DNA from: Clostridiales bacterium
GTDB lineage: Bacteria; Bacillota; Clostridia; Mahellales; Mahellaceae
Direction: 5' to 3'
DNA length: 64,000 nt
NCBI GenBank assembly: GCA_030156435.1
Contig: JASGMM010000001.1
Span: 36,418-100,417, forward strand
The notes below the pieces were generated by a model. That model saw only the letters and a program-made list of their open reading frames with translations. It had not been told where the DNA came from and searched no databases. Shown in pieces: positions 18,486 through 27,675 of this stretch; within the stretch, counting starts at the first letter, position 1; the number at the start of each line of letters is the position of its first letter. Both the position numbers and the translations under genes were made by a program.

Positions 18486-19454
18486 CTATAAAATACTATT
18501 TAAATCTATTATTCCCAAAATCATCATTAGCTGCAACACCAATTCAGCCGCTATAAATACTATCCCTATTATAAGCGGTATAAAATGAACGAATTTAGGG
18601 TGTTCAATATTCCCAGCCGCAGGAATATGCGTCCTTTTATTCGCTGTTGTAGCCTTCAACATATTTATAAACCATATGAATAGCATCAACGAAGCAAAAC
18701 CTATTACTGCATACACGCCCATAGTAATCCATAATTGAGAAGCAGGCAGATCGGCTAACGACTGGGCTATCTCCCCTTCGCCCATCGTCTCAGCCAATAT
18801 AGTAGCTATATACGACAGCGTTACAGCTACCGCATTATTTATAAAATGCGCTATCATTCCCGAAAATATAGAATCGGTAATATACACCATATAGCCTATG
18901 GTTATGCCGAGGAATATAGGCCCTATGAAATTCTGTATGTTAGCGTGCATAAGGCCAAATAATATGCCGCTGTAGATTACAGCTTTACGTCCCCCGTAAA
19001 CCTCATAGCCTCTCAATATCACCCCTCTGAATAAAGTTTCCTCACATATGGCCGCCGAACCAGCTATGATAGCCAATGCCTGTAAGTATGCCCTCCCGGT
19101 ATTGATAACAGGTATAGGCTGCGGCAGCAGTTGGCCTGACAAATCCAGCACATATATCCATATAAGCGATAGAAATGTTACCACCCCATAACCACTCACG
19201 GCCACTAGCACGATGAGCACGACCTGCCGCCATGTTATAGGATTTAACCGCATAACATCTTTTATAGGCATTCTTTGCGAACCTACATAAATCAGGGATG
19301 ACGCTAGTATTATGCCAAACTCGGTTATCAACAAGCCCATGTAAATATCATATTGCTGAGCCATAGCTCCCACGGTAAAAAATAAAACCACTACTACCAA
19401 AAACAATATGTTTACGCCTAATACCGTCGGTCTCTTAGTGATGCTGCCTTCCAT
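18486..19454 (-). CDS. CPBP (CAAX/Abi) family intramembrane metalloprotease
   Basis: 322 aa with about eight membrane helices. The Abi catalytic motifs are intact: EETLFRGVILRGYE (motif 1), FGLMHANIQNF (motif 2) and HFINNAVAV (motif 3). Relatives are intramembrane endopeptidases, some involved in bacteriocin immunity or membrane anchoring of sugar enzymes. No bacteriocin-like gene is near. It lies 19 nt upstream of the CheY-like gene and may share a transcript. Confidence 0.88.
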   Translation of the reverse strand: MEGSITKRPTVLGVNILFLVVVVLFFTVGAMAQQYDIYMGLLITEFGIILASSLIYVGSQRMPIKDVMRLNPITWRQVVLIVLVAVSGYGVVTFLSLIWIYVLDLSGQLLPQPIPVINTGRAYLQALAIIAGSAAICEETLFRGVILRGYEVYGGRKAVIYSGILFGLMHANIQNFIGPIFLGITIGYMVYITDSIFSGMIAHFINNAVAVTLSYIATILAETMGEGEIAQSLADLPASQLWITMGVYAVIGFASLMLFIWFINMLKATTANKRTHIPAAGNIEHPKFVHFIPLIIGIVFIAAELVLQLMMILGIIDLNSIL

Positions 19455-19537
19455 AACAAGCTTAATACTCCCGTCTATATGTATTTAGTAATATTATACT
19501 ACATTTATGTTATGCGATAAAGAAGCAAAAATTTTAT

Positions 19538-19572
19538 TTGCATTTTTATGCATTATTATGTATAATTATTAA
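19538..19572 (+). promoter_or_regulatory. argF promoter with two ARG-box-like sites
   Basis: TTGCAT, 17 nt, TATAAT (19538-19566). Two ArgR-type 14-mers overlap it: TGCATTTTTATGCA at 19539-19552 and TGTATAATTATTAA at 19559-19572, 6 nt apart. They fit the TGNATWWWWATNCA pattern of ARG boxes and would allow arginine-dependent repression; no argR is in the window. Confidence 0.6.
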
Positions 19573-19608
19573 TATATTAAACACGTATGTTTTTTGGAGG
19601 ATAAAATA

Positions 19609-20571
19609 ATGGATTTAAACCTTTACGAATATAAAGCAGAAACTGCTTTTAGCCATAAGGACCTGTTATCTATACACGACCTTACACAGGACGAGGTATA
19701 TCAAATTCTAAGCCTTGGGTTAAAGCTTAAGGCTCAGTCAAAAGCCGGTATACCGCACCCATTGCTCAAAGGTAAAACGCTGGGCATGATATTTCAGAAA
19801 TCATCAACGCGCACGCGCGTGTCATTTGAGGTGGGCATCTACCAATTAGGTGGCTACGGGCTTTTTTTGAGCAGCAATGATCTGCAACTTGGACGGGGTG
19901 AAACCATCGCTGATACCGCCCGCGTTTTGTCACGCTATTTAGACGGCATCATGATACGCACGTTCAAGCAAAAGGACGTCGAGGATTTGGCCCATTACAG
20001 CTCTATACCGGTTATAAACGGCCTGACAGATCTCTTGCACCCGTGCCAGGTATTATCAGATTTATTGACCGTATATGAAAAAAAGCAAAGATTTTCAGGC
20101 TTGAAACTGGCATTCATAGGAGATGGCAATAACATGGCCCATTCGCTTATGTTCGGCTGCACCAAGGTAGGTATGGATATAGCGCTGGCATGCCCAAAGA
20201 GTTATATGCCTGATGATGATATAGTCAAAGCCGCTAAGGCCGATGCACAGCTATCGGGCAGTAAAATAACGATAACGGCCGAGCCGGCGGAGGCTATAAA
20301 GGACGCTGATGTGGTCTATACCGATGTATGGGCCAGTATGGGGCAAGAAGCAGAAACGCAGGCGCGCAAAAAGGCTATGCGGAATTATCAGGTGAACGAG
20401 TCCCTTTGGCAATCGGCAAAGCCAGACGCTATATTCATGCATTGCCTGCCGGCTCATCGCGGCGAAGAGGTAACCGACGCTATTATAGACGGACCAATGT
20501 CGGTCATTTTCGACGAGGCCGAAAATAGATTACACGCTCAAAAAGCCATAATGGCGCTTTTGATGGCATAA
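19609..20571 (+). CDS. argF: Ornithine carbamoyltransferase
   Basis: 320 aa; makes citrulline from ornithine and carbamoyl phosphate. Carbamoyl-phosphate loop SSTRTRVSFE, HPCQVLSDLLT, and ornithine-side MHCLPAHRGEEVTD with the reactive Cys are intact. I start at the ATG 19609, which has TTGGAGG 9 nt upstream; the upstream in-frame TTG is part of that site. No other arg genes are nearby. ARG-box-like sites suggest a biosynthetic rather than a deiminase-pathway enzyme. Confidence 0.94.
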   Translation: MDLNLYEYKAETAFSHKDLLSIHDLTQDEVYQILSLGLKLKAQSKAGIPHPLLKGKTLGMIFQKSSTRTRVSFEVGIYQLGGYGLFLSSNDLQLGRGETIADTARVLSRYLDGIMIRTFKQKDVEDLAHYSSIPVINGLTDLLHPCQVLSDLLTVYEKKQRFSGLKLAFIGDGNNMAHSLMFGCTKVGMDIALACPKSYMPDDDIVKAAKADAQLSGSKITITAEPAEAIKDADVVYTDVWASMGQEAETQARKKAMRNYQVNESLWQSAKPDAIFMHCLPAHRGEEVTDAIIDGPMSVIFDEAENRLHAQKAIMALLMA

Positions 20572-20584
20572 AAGGAGGATTGTT

Positions 20585-21082
20585 ATGGAAATTATAGTTA
20601 GAAAGGCCACTCTAGATGATGCGGCATCCATTTATGATATCATACAGGAGGCCTTCACAAAATATCAGGAAGACCTCGACACAGATACCAAAGTGGCCGC
20701 TTTATGTGAAACGGTAGAGGATATAAAGCGTGATATAGAATGCAAATGCGTTTTGATAGCGCATTTGGGCAACATACCGGTAGGCACCATACGCTATGAG
20801 ATAAAAGCCGACGGTACCGCTTATTTGAGCCGTTTTGGCGTACGGCCGGCTTATCAAAAATACGGAGCCGGTACCGCCTTAATGAAAGCCTTAGAGCAGG
20901 ATGCCGAAAAAAATGGGGCCACCGCCATAGTCCTCCATACTGCCTTAAAAATGAAACACCTTATAGGCTTTTATCAGCATATGGGCTATTATGTGGCTTC
21001 CACATCCGATGATACCGGCTATATACGCGCTTTGCTTCGCAAACCGCTACAACAACAAGCCGAAGCGGTCAGTCCTTCATGA
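20585..21082 (+). CDS. GNAT-family N-acetyltransferase
   Basis: 165 aa. The acetyl-CoA loop is seen as GVRPAYQKYGAGTALMKAL, preceded by the beta-strand YLSRFGV; the C-terminal FYQHMGYY is also typical. It follows argF by 13 nt behind AAAGGAGG and is co-transcribed, so an arginine-linked substrate is possible but not shown. Its last codons overlap the convergent TIM-barrel gene by 14 nt. Confidence 0.87.
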   Translation: MEIIVRKATLDDAASIYDIIQEAFTKYQEDLDTDTKVAALCETVEDIKRDIECKCVLIAHLGNIPVGTIRYEIKADGTAYLSRFGVRPAYQKYGAGTALMKALEQDAEKNGATAIVLHTALKMKHLIGFYQHMGYYVASTSDDTGYIRALLRKPLQQQAEAVSPS

Positions 21083-21920
21083 TCACTGTTTTATTCGGAC
21101 TGTTTCGACCTTCTATCATAGGCGGCCGTCCCTCAAGTATGGCCAACGATATTTCTATGTCTTCCTTCGCTTCCTGAGGCGTCAGACAGCCCACCGTTAC
21201 CATATCACACGGTCGTATGGTATGCCATACGAATGTAAGACCCACAAATGGGCTTACGCGTCCTGCCGCCATCGGTTTTATGGTCATGACTGGTTTTTTT
21301 GCATTCCAAATGACTTTATTAATATACTCCACTTCAACCTGCATTAAAAATCCCATGCAGTTATATATCTGTATATACGTTTCAACATCGTATCCATTGA
21401 GATCGGAATAAATGATCAACTCCGGCATATGGCATGAGAGCCCTGGTATCATGCCTTGATCACGTATCATCTTAAGATAATCCGGCAGTCTTTCTATAGT
21501 TTGTTTGTTTTTGTTAACCAACTGCTCTACGGACGTATGGTGCGGCAAACAAAATGTAGCGCCGAGCTTACGAGAATCGGCTATAACTTTTTCTGCTTCC
21601 TTTCTGGCCACGACATTGTCATCCACATTGATTATAGGCGTATCTATAATTATCATGCCTCTGCCGGTGCGATCCTCAGCTAATTTCACGGCATCGATCA
21701 AATGTTGATTGCCCCCAAATGGAGCCATTATAGCATACACACCGCTCCGCAAAAACACTTCCAGCATATCGGCAATAGCCTCCGCAGTGGCATTCCTGTG
21801 TTTTATAAGCATATCGGCCGCAGATGTGGTGTGGCTATATCCCAATATCCAATTAGTGCCTATTATCATTCTAGGCAACTGTACACCGCCAACCTCGGTG
21901 CATGGAAAAACATCGCTCAT
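21069..21920 (-). CDS. Uncharacterised aldo/keto-reductase-like TIM-barrel protein
   Basis: 283 aa, soluble. The front (VQLPRMIIGTNWILGYSHT) and a late TIKPMAAGRVSPF resemble the strand 1 and strand 7 regions of aldo/keto reductases, but the catalytic Tyr/Lys/His set and the NADPH-binding end are not clear. It has several internal His (LPHHTS, LSCHMPE) that could bind a metal instead. I cannot name a reaction. AAAGGGG precedes the ATG. Monocistronic as far as visible. Confidence 0.6.
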   Translation of the reverse strand: MSDVFPCTEVGGVQLPRMIIGTNWILGYSHTTSAADMLIKHRNATAEAIADMLEVFLRSGVYAIMAPFGGNQHLIDAVKLAEDRTGRGMIIIDTPIINVDDNVVARKEAEKVIADSRKLGATFCLPHHTSVEQLVNKNKQTIERLPDYLKMIRDQGMIPGLSCHMPELIIYSDLNGYDVETYIQIYNCMGFLMQVEVEYINKVIWNAKKPVMTIKPMAAGRVSPFVGLTFVWHTIRPCDMVTVGCLTPQEAKEDIEISLAILEGRPPMIEGRNSPNKTVIMKD

Positions 21921-21962
21921 AGACTTTCCCCTTTCACATCGTTTCAGCCACCATTATATCCT

Positions 21963-24530
21963 TCACATACAACTTTTGCAATATGGTGCTCCACGCAATT
22001 TTAGGCCATGCCGCTCAAACCATTCATAATAGTCCTCTACATCCGTCTTAGCCGGTGTCGCATCGGCCTCAAGCTCGGCTATCGCCTTCTTTAACAGCAT
22101 TTTCACTTTATCCTCGGTATCCGTCGATATGCTGTAGCGCCACACAAACACCGTAAAATATCTGGCCTCCGATTGCCCTTTCCATATAAGCGGCTCCCAT
22201 GGATTCTTTGTCTCCTTATATTTGCCAGTATTGTTATCAAAACCAGTATTGTTCAAATAATCATTAGCAAAATCATCCCTCAGCCACATTTCTATGCTCT
22301 TGCCCAGTATATCATTTATCTGGGCTTCTATAGCAGGAGTCCTTGCCCCAAAATCGGCATATATGCCCTTGCGCACGCCTTTCGCCATATCATACAGAGA
22401 CACTACCCCATCGCCGCAATCGCAGAGAACACGCCGGGCCAATGTTTGAAGGTATCGGGCCACCAATTGATCATCCCCAGGTTTCTGCTCAGGCCGGTGT
22501 CTGCCGACAATTTGCTCCGATATATACCGCCGGTCGGCCGAGCTTATACCGTACAGGTCAAATACCGTATTGTCTATGGTATCGGCCATTTCCCCTATGG
22601 ATAAATCATAGTCGTGCAGTTTATCCCGAAACGCCTCGCAAAGCCCATACATATCGGCCGTATTGCCCAGCGATAATTGCTCGGATATACCATCGGTTTG
22701 GTATATCTCGGACAGCACATCGTATTTATATACTTGTTTCTTTAATTCTATAATGCTCTTTACCATCCCGCTCACTTTATTCGATGTCTCTATGTCAGGC
22801 TTTTTAAATGGCAACCTGCATACATCGCCGACCTGGAAATTGACCGTGGGATTAAGTATAGTCATAAAATAGCATGCCAGTTTTGAATTTACGAACCCCA
22901 AGAGATAATAAAGGTCAATGCCTTTTGGAAAGATGCAGGAACCTCCCACATCGAATATCCAGCCCGGTGGCAGATACCTCGCGTTGAAATTATCGTATGC
23001 TATCAAGCTGAATGTTATGCCCTCGCGAAAGTAATATTCTCTATTTCTGATAACCGAACCTTTGAATTTTCTTATCTCATTTCCGTTATTCGCCCAATCG
23101 ATGACAAAATCATTCCGTCCAAGGTACTTATTATAACCCCCTCCCTTGGCATACGGTATCCAGCGCTGATCAACCTCGTCTGGTGAGACTTCCCACCTCA
23201 TATATACGAATCTGTTGTTACATCCGGTAGCCAAGCCCTGCTTGACATCGGCGTAAGAGGGCGACAACGCCGGCAGATTATTTAATATCTCCAATATACT
23301 GGCTGGCACATTATATAAGAACCTTTCGCCGTCCAATGACTTGAAAATGCATTGTTCTTTTATATGTACATACCTATCATCTATGCAGTATAACGCCCCT
23401 TTCTTATCTTTAACCCTTCGCAGATCATAAAACCAGCTTACTCCCCTGTTTTTTGCATCATTGCGCGCTATAAGCACGGCCACGCTTACGTTGGCATTTG
23501 CGAATACATCATTGCCTAAATGCACAAGCTTATCTATATATAGTTTGTCCAATAAAACATGGCGCAGTGTTTCGAACCTTTTTATGTATAAATATGTATC
23601 GGGCGTAATATAACCCAAATAGCCCTCAGGGGCTAAAAGCTCCAACCCTCGTTCAATAAAGGCAGCATAAAGATCGGTTTTGCTGCGGTTGTACCATTGA
23701 GCAATATTCCCCCTTAAATCATCGGTCATTTTGCGGTTATTTAAGTAAGGCGGGTTGCCGACCACCACATCGTATAATTGTCCGCCCACCTTATCGTGGA
23801 TACCATGTCGCACCAGGCTGCCCATATCGTGATCCGAGCAGATTATGTTCTTAGTCAGCACATCCACGTCGGTATTCATGCTCTTTGCCTTCATATAGAG
23901 GTTTAAACGCGCTATGCGCACAGCTCTGGGGTCTATATCCACGCCGTATATATTTTTGTTCAAAATACTGCGCGGTATATCCCCGACAGGCACGCGGCCT
24001 TCTTCCACATACATATCATAAAATCTATCGAATGCGTATAATAAGAATGAGCCACCGCCGCACGACGGGTCCAACAGCTTTATATTTTCTACGCTCATAC
24101 CCATCTCATGCCAATAAGGCGTCAGCGTATTGTCTATTATATATTTTACTATCCAATCATATGTATAAAACCGGGTTTTAGACTTAGGATCGGCACTATT
24201 AGCACAATATCGGTAGATCCATGCTATTATATCATCCTTAAGCCAATCATCTTCGCTTATACCGTGCGACAGTATGTGGGCAAGTTTTTGTACACAAGCG
24301 GTATGAGCATTACAATCATAAGCTTGGAAAAGCGGCTTCACCGGATTTGGTAAAGCATCGGTTATATCCCTCAAAGTCATCCGTCCAGCTATCAAGCCGT
24401 CGGCGAGCGGGGGCATAAGCCCCCGCCGCTCCAATGCGATAGCCGCGCATACGGCTATAACCGTATCAATATCGCATCCAGCAGCCAGCAACGGTCTTAT
24501 ATCTTTCACAGCAGAATGTATGCCGTCCAA
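21963..24530 (-). CDS. Eco57I-like adenine-specific DNA methyltransferase (orphan, type IIG/PglX-like)
   Basis: 855 aa. S-adenosylmethionine motif I is DPSCGGGSF at about residues 154-162 and catalytic NPPY at 259-262, giving N6-adenine methylation. Upstream, KTRFYTYDWIVKYIIDNTL is typical of Eco57I/PglX-class enzymes; after residue 420 follows a TaqI-C-like target-recognition region. I see no PD-(D/E)xK nuclease motif in the N-terminal 130 residues. TTG start 9 nt after the GH36 stop, with AGGAG overlapping that stop. No restriction, BREX or DISARM genes flank it. Confidence 0.82.
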   Translation of the reverse strand: MDGIHSAVKDIRPLLAAGCDIDTVIAVCAAIALERRGLMPPLADGLIAGRMTLRDITDALPNPVKPLFQAYDCNAHTACVQKLAHILSHGISEDDWLKDDIIAWIYRYCANSADPKSKTRFYTYDWIVKYIIDNTLTPYWHEMGMSVENIKLLDPSCGGGSFLLYAFDRFYDMYVEEGRVPVGDIPRSILNKNIYGVDIDPRAVRIARLNLYMKAKSMNTDVDVLTKNIICSDHDMGSLVRHGIHDKVGGQLYDVVVGNPPYLNNRKMTDDLRGNIAQWYNRSKTDLYAAFIERGLELLAPEGYLGYITPDTYLYIKRFETLRHVLLDKLYIDKLVHLGNDVFANANVSVAVLIARNDAKNRGVSWFYDLRRVKDKKGALYCIDDRYVHIKEQCIFKSLDGERFLYNVPASILEILNNLPALSPSYADVKQGLATGCNNRFVYMRWEVSPDEVDQRWIPYAKGGGYNKYLGRNDFVIDWANNGNEIRKFKGSVIRNREYYFREGITFSLIAYDNFNARYLPPGWIFDVGGSCIFPKGIDLYYLLGFVNSKLACYFMTILNPTVNFQVGDVCRLPFKKPDIETSNKVSGMVKSIIELKKQVYKYDVLSEIYQTDGISEQLSLGNTADMYGLCEAFRDKLHDYDLSIGEMADTIDNTVFDLYGISSADRRYISEQIVGRHRPEQKPGDDQLVARYLQTLARRVLCDCGDGVVSLYDMAKGVRKGIYADFGARTPAIEAQINDILGKSIEMWLRDDFANDYLNNTGFDNNTGKYKETKNPWEPLIWKGQSEARYFTVFVWRYSISTDTEDKVKMLLKKAIAELEADATPAKTDVEDYYEWFERHGLKLRGAPYCKSCM

Positions 24531-24539
24531 CTTTTATGT

Positions 24540-26633
24540 TTACTCCTGTTGTTCGTCAAATAATACTTTGATGTGTACCGGCCCCTTTATATCATCACAA
24601 TTGACCAGATACAGCACATCGTCTTTACCATAGCCGTATACTGTGCCGTTAACATATATGCCGGCAGGCTCATTAAGCGATACAAAGCCGAATTGCCCGC
24701 CCTCGGACAATATGACGTCCATAACCCCTCCTGTCATGGAAGCGTATTTTACAGCAGCCGATGATATATATTTATCGATTAATCCCAGTATTGCACGGCC
24801 GGCATTTAGCGGAACTAGCTGATATAACGCCACGCCATCGTTCTTTAGTTCGAACGAAATCTCATCTTTTTGACTTATAATCCGTGCCGAACGACTGAAA
24901 TGCTCATAGACGGCCACATCGGGCATGGTCAATCCCGGTATATCCGAAGCTCTTATGCTGCCGCTTACCGTTAACCCGTCATTATTTATATTAAAAGCTG
25001 CTATTATGCCTGCATTGCCAGCCTTATTCCATATTTTAAGCGGGACAGGTTCGCTGCATGGATCTCTCATCAGGCAATCGGCCGTGGGCACCCCTGGGCG
25101 CTTACAGCGAAGTATGCGTCCATTGGAAAGCATAAGCGGCTTTAGCATATCGCCAGATGTTTTTCCCACTGGATCGCTTATATATACAGGTCCACCGCTT
25201 ATCGCCCTAAGCACCGCATTGTTGACAGCCTGTGGATGGGAAGTCCACCACATATCCCAGTCTCCCCATATGAAATTACCGTATATATATGAATTATACG
25301 CGTTCTGCAGCGCATGCTCCCTGAAGCTGCCCTCGTTATGCGGCAAGAAATCATCGCTATTGCGCGATACGGCCGATGCCCTCCTGTGCCACAAATCCTC
25401 CTGTGCCATGCCCATGCAATTTATGACTAAACCGCCGAAATTAAGCCCCACAGATGCCTCCAGAGCGTCATGCATGCCGCTCGCCGCTCCAGCCGCAGGC
25501 ATGTTATACTTAATAAAGTTGATCAGCGAACTTTGATTGTCCACCTTGACAAAATCCACGCCTTTGCTTGCAAGATACGAATGCCATGCATTCCAGAAAG
25601 CGAACCCCTTGGCTGCATCAGGATAAGGGATGAGCCTGCCGGCCTTGGTTGTATATATATTTTCCTTAAACTCCTTGGCTAATGCACCATCTTTAGCTAT
25701 ACCGTCCCAGTATCCGGTAAAAGCATGCCACACCCCTACCCAGTTGACTCCATATTGTTCCTTCAGCTTACTTATAACGCTGGCCAAGCCTTCGGGAAAT
25801 TTATCGCTGTCGGCATCAAAGGACTTGAGCTTTCGATCCTCGGTCTCCGACCATCCATCGTCTATTATAAACCAGCGCACCGGTATACCTTTATCATGGA
25901 ACTCCCGAGCCTTGTCCAATAAACCCTGATGATTTACATCATGGTAAAAAGCATCCCAACTGCACCAACCGAGGTATTCCAATTCATCCGGATATGGCCG
26001 TTCGTCTATAGTTTTGCCCGGCGTCCTAAGAGATTTAAGTCCGGCAAAAGACGAGGTTTTAACCAACTTAAACGGGTCGGCATCCGATGCCAATACAAAG
26101 GCCAGCGTATCGCAGCTATTGTAACCCGCATCATATGCGGAAAGCGTTATCTCCATGCCGCTATCCGCACCGGATAATTCCGCTCTGAATATCTCGTCGC
26201 ATACGGGCAGCATATGATGGTACATAGCACCGTCTTTCCATACCAACGATTGAGTGCGCGGCGGTATTTTCTCTATATCCGTATCAAACCACGGCCTGGT
26301 CCACCAATCCTTATGCAGATAATTAGCCATGAGCCCTTCAACATTACCGATGGCATCTATATGTAACTTCACACCGCCTATAGGCTCTAAAAAGCCCTTC
26401 TTTAGATCAGCGCGCACCCTAAAAAGCGTGGCTCCGCGGTAAGCACGAAATATCAAGCTAAGCGACATATCGTCGTCTCCATATTCGGCCGCATCCGAGC
26501 CGCACTCCTTAAGCGGTAATTCATATATACAGCCGTCTGCATTTACAAGCGGCTTTAATCCTCCTAAAACCAACTTTCCCTCCAAAGTGACATCCAAAGC
26601 TTTGTTTTCTCTGTTAAATACTATGTTATACAT
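24540..26633 (-). CDS. GH36 family raffinose-synthase/Sip1-like alpha-galactosidase
   Basis: 697 aa, no signal peptide. The barrel carries LGWCSWDAFYHDV, FIIDDGWSE and GVDFVKVDNQSS; the Asp in KVDNQ is the expected nucleophile of GH36. This pattern is that of seed-imbibition/raffinose-synthase-type members, which in bacteria act as alpha-galactosidases or on related alpha-galactosides. AGGAGG precedes the ATG. No sugar transporter is adjacent; the downstream gene is the DNA methylase. Confidence 0.85.
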   Translation of the reverse strand: MYNIVFNRENKALDVTLEGKLVLGGLKPLVNADGCIYELPLKECGSDAAEYGDDDMSLSLIFRAYRGATLFRVRADLKKGFLEPIGGVKLHIDAIGNVEGLMANYLHKDWWTRPWFDTDIEKIPPRTQSLVWKDGAMYHHMLPVCDEIFRAELSGADSGMEITLSAYDAGYNSCDTLAFVLASDADPFKLVKTSSFAGLKSLRTPGKTIDERPYPDELEYLGWCSWDAFYHDVNHQGLLDKAREFHDKGIPVRWFIIDDGWSETEDRKLKSFDADSDKFPEGLASVISKLKEQYGVNWVGVWHAFTGYWDGIAKDGALAKEFKENIYTTKAGRLIPYPDAAKGFAFWNAWHSYLASKGVDFVKVDNQSSLINFIKYNMPAAGAASGMHDALEASVGLNFGGLVINCMGMAQEDLWHRRASAVSRNSDDFLPHNEGSFREHALQNAYNSYIYGNFIWGDWDMWWTSHPQAVNNAVLRAISGGPVYISDPVGKTSGDMLKPLMLSNGRILRCKRPGVPTADCLMRDPCSEPVPLKIWNKAGNAGIIAAFNINNDGLTVSGSIRASDIPGLTMPDVAVYEHFSRSARIISQKDEISFELKNDGVALYQLVPLNAGRAILGLIDKYISSAAVKYASMTGGVMDVILSEGGQFGFVSLNEPAGIYVNGTVYGYGKDDVLYLVNCDDIKGPVHIKVLFDEQQE

Positions 26634-26679
26634 ACTGAATTTCGCCTCCTGACGTTCTTTATGTAATTATTATATCACA

Positions 26680-26715
26680 AACAAAGCCTGCCATCACAAG
26701 ATGACAGGCTTTGTT
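26680..26715 (-). terminator. Terminator of the por operon
   Basis: AACAAAGCCTG pairs with CAGGCTTTGTT (11 bp, extended by CATC/GATG inside). It lies 13 nt past the porB stop, followed by a T-rich tract on the minus strand. Confidence 0.8.
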
Positions 26716-26727
26716 ATTATATAGAGT

Positions 26728-27663
26728 TTATTTTTCACCACATAGCTTTAATAGATCGTCCCATTCTTTATCCACATAAGCCTGGAATTCGTCTATAAGG
26801 TGGCGGTTTTGCGGCGCGAATAGGTGCTTAAACCTACCCTGCGGCTTTAGCCAGTCCTCTACGGGGCGTTTATTCTTCGGCTTATAGCTCAGGTGATATT
26901 CACCGTTCACAACTTCATATAACGGCCACACGCACGTATCCACTGCTATTTCTATAAGCTCCATCATTATAGGCGTATCGTATCTCCAACCTCTCGGACA
27001 CGGAGCCAATACATTCAAGAATGCTGGTCCTTGTGTATATATAGCCTTTTCGGATTTCTCATACAAATCCCTAAAATTCTTCATCGGCGCTGACTGGGCT
27101 ACATACGGGATGCCATGGGCCGCCATTATCTTTGTCAAATCCTTTTTATACTGCAATTTACCCGGTATTACTGAGCCTGCAGGCGATGTGGTGGTATCGG
27201 CAAACTTAGGCGTTGACGATGAACGCTGTATACCGGTATTCATATAGGCCTCGTTATCATAGCATACATATACCATGTCATGCCCGCGCTCCATGGCGCC
27301 TGACAATGATTGAAAGCCTATATCGTAGGTACCGCCGTCTCCTCCGAAGGCTATAAATTTAGTATCATATGGTATTTTACCCTGTTTCTTGAGTGAAACA
27401 TATGCCGCTTCCGCACCTGACACCGTGGCTGCAGCGTTTTCAAAAGCGCTGTGTATATATGAATCCTTCCATGCTGAATAAGGATATATGCTGCTGGATA
27501 CCTCAAGACAGCCTGTAGCATTGGCTATAACGGCATGGTCTTCAGGCTTCAATGCGCGGAGTACAGTGCGCACTACCACAGGAGCACCGCAGCCAGCACA
27601 CATTCTATGTCCACCTGTAAACCTTTCAGGCTTCTGCGCTGTTTTCTTAAAATTATATGGCAT
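26728..27663 (-). CDS. porB: Pyruvate/2-oxoacid:ferredoxin oxidoreductase beta subunit
   Basis: 311 aa, thiamine-diphosphate subunit. Cys residues CAGC (residues 22-25), CLE near 51 and a later one near 217 bind the proximal 4Fe-4S cluster; FGGDGGTYDIGFQSLSGAMER is the ThDP/Mg site with the following DNEAYMNTG. Together with the other three subunits it oxidises pyruvate to acetyl-CoA, CO2 and reduced ferredoxin in anaerobes. Last gene of porCDAB; RBS TAGGAGGTG. Confidence 0.94.
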   Translation of the reverse strand: MPYNFKKTAQKPERFTGGHRMCAGCGAPVVVRTVLRALKPEDHAVIANATGCLEVSSSIYPYSAWKDSYIHSAFENAAATVSGAEAAYVSLKKQGKIPYDTKFIAFGGDGGTYDIGFQSLSGAMERGHDMVYVCYDNEAYMNTGIQRSSSTPKFADTTTSPAGSVIPGKLQYKKDLTKIMAAHGIPYVAQSAPMKNFRDLYEKSEKAIYTQGPAFLNVLAPCPRGWRYDTPIMMELIEIAVDTCVWPLYEVVNGEYHLSYKPKNKRPVEDWLKPQGRFKHLFAPQNRHLIDEFQAYVDKEWDDLLKLCGEK

Positions 27664-27675
27664 ACTTTACACCTC

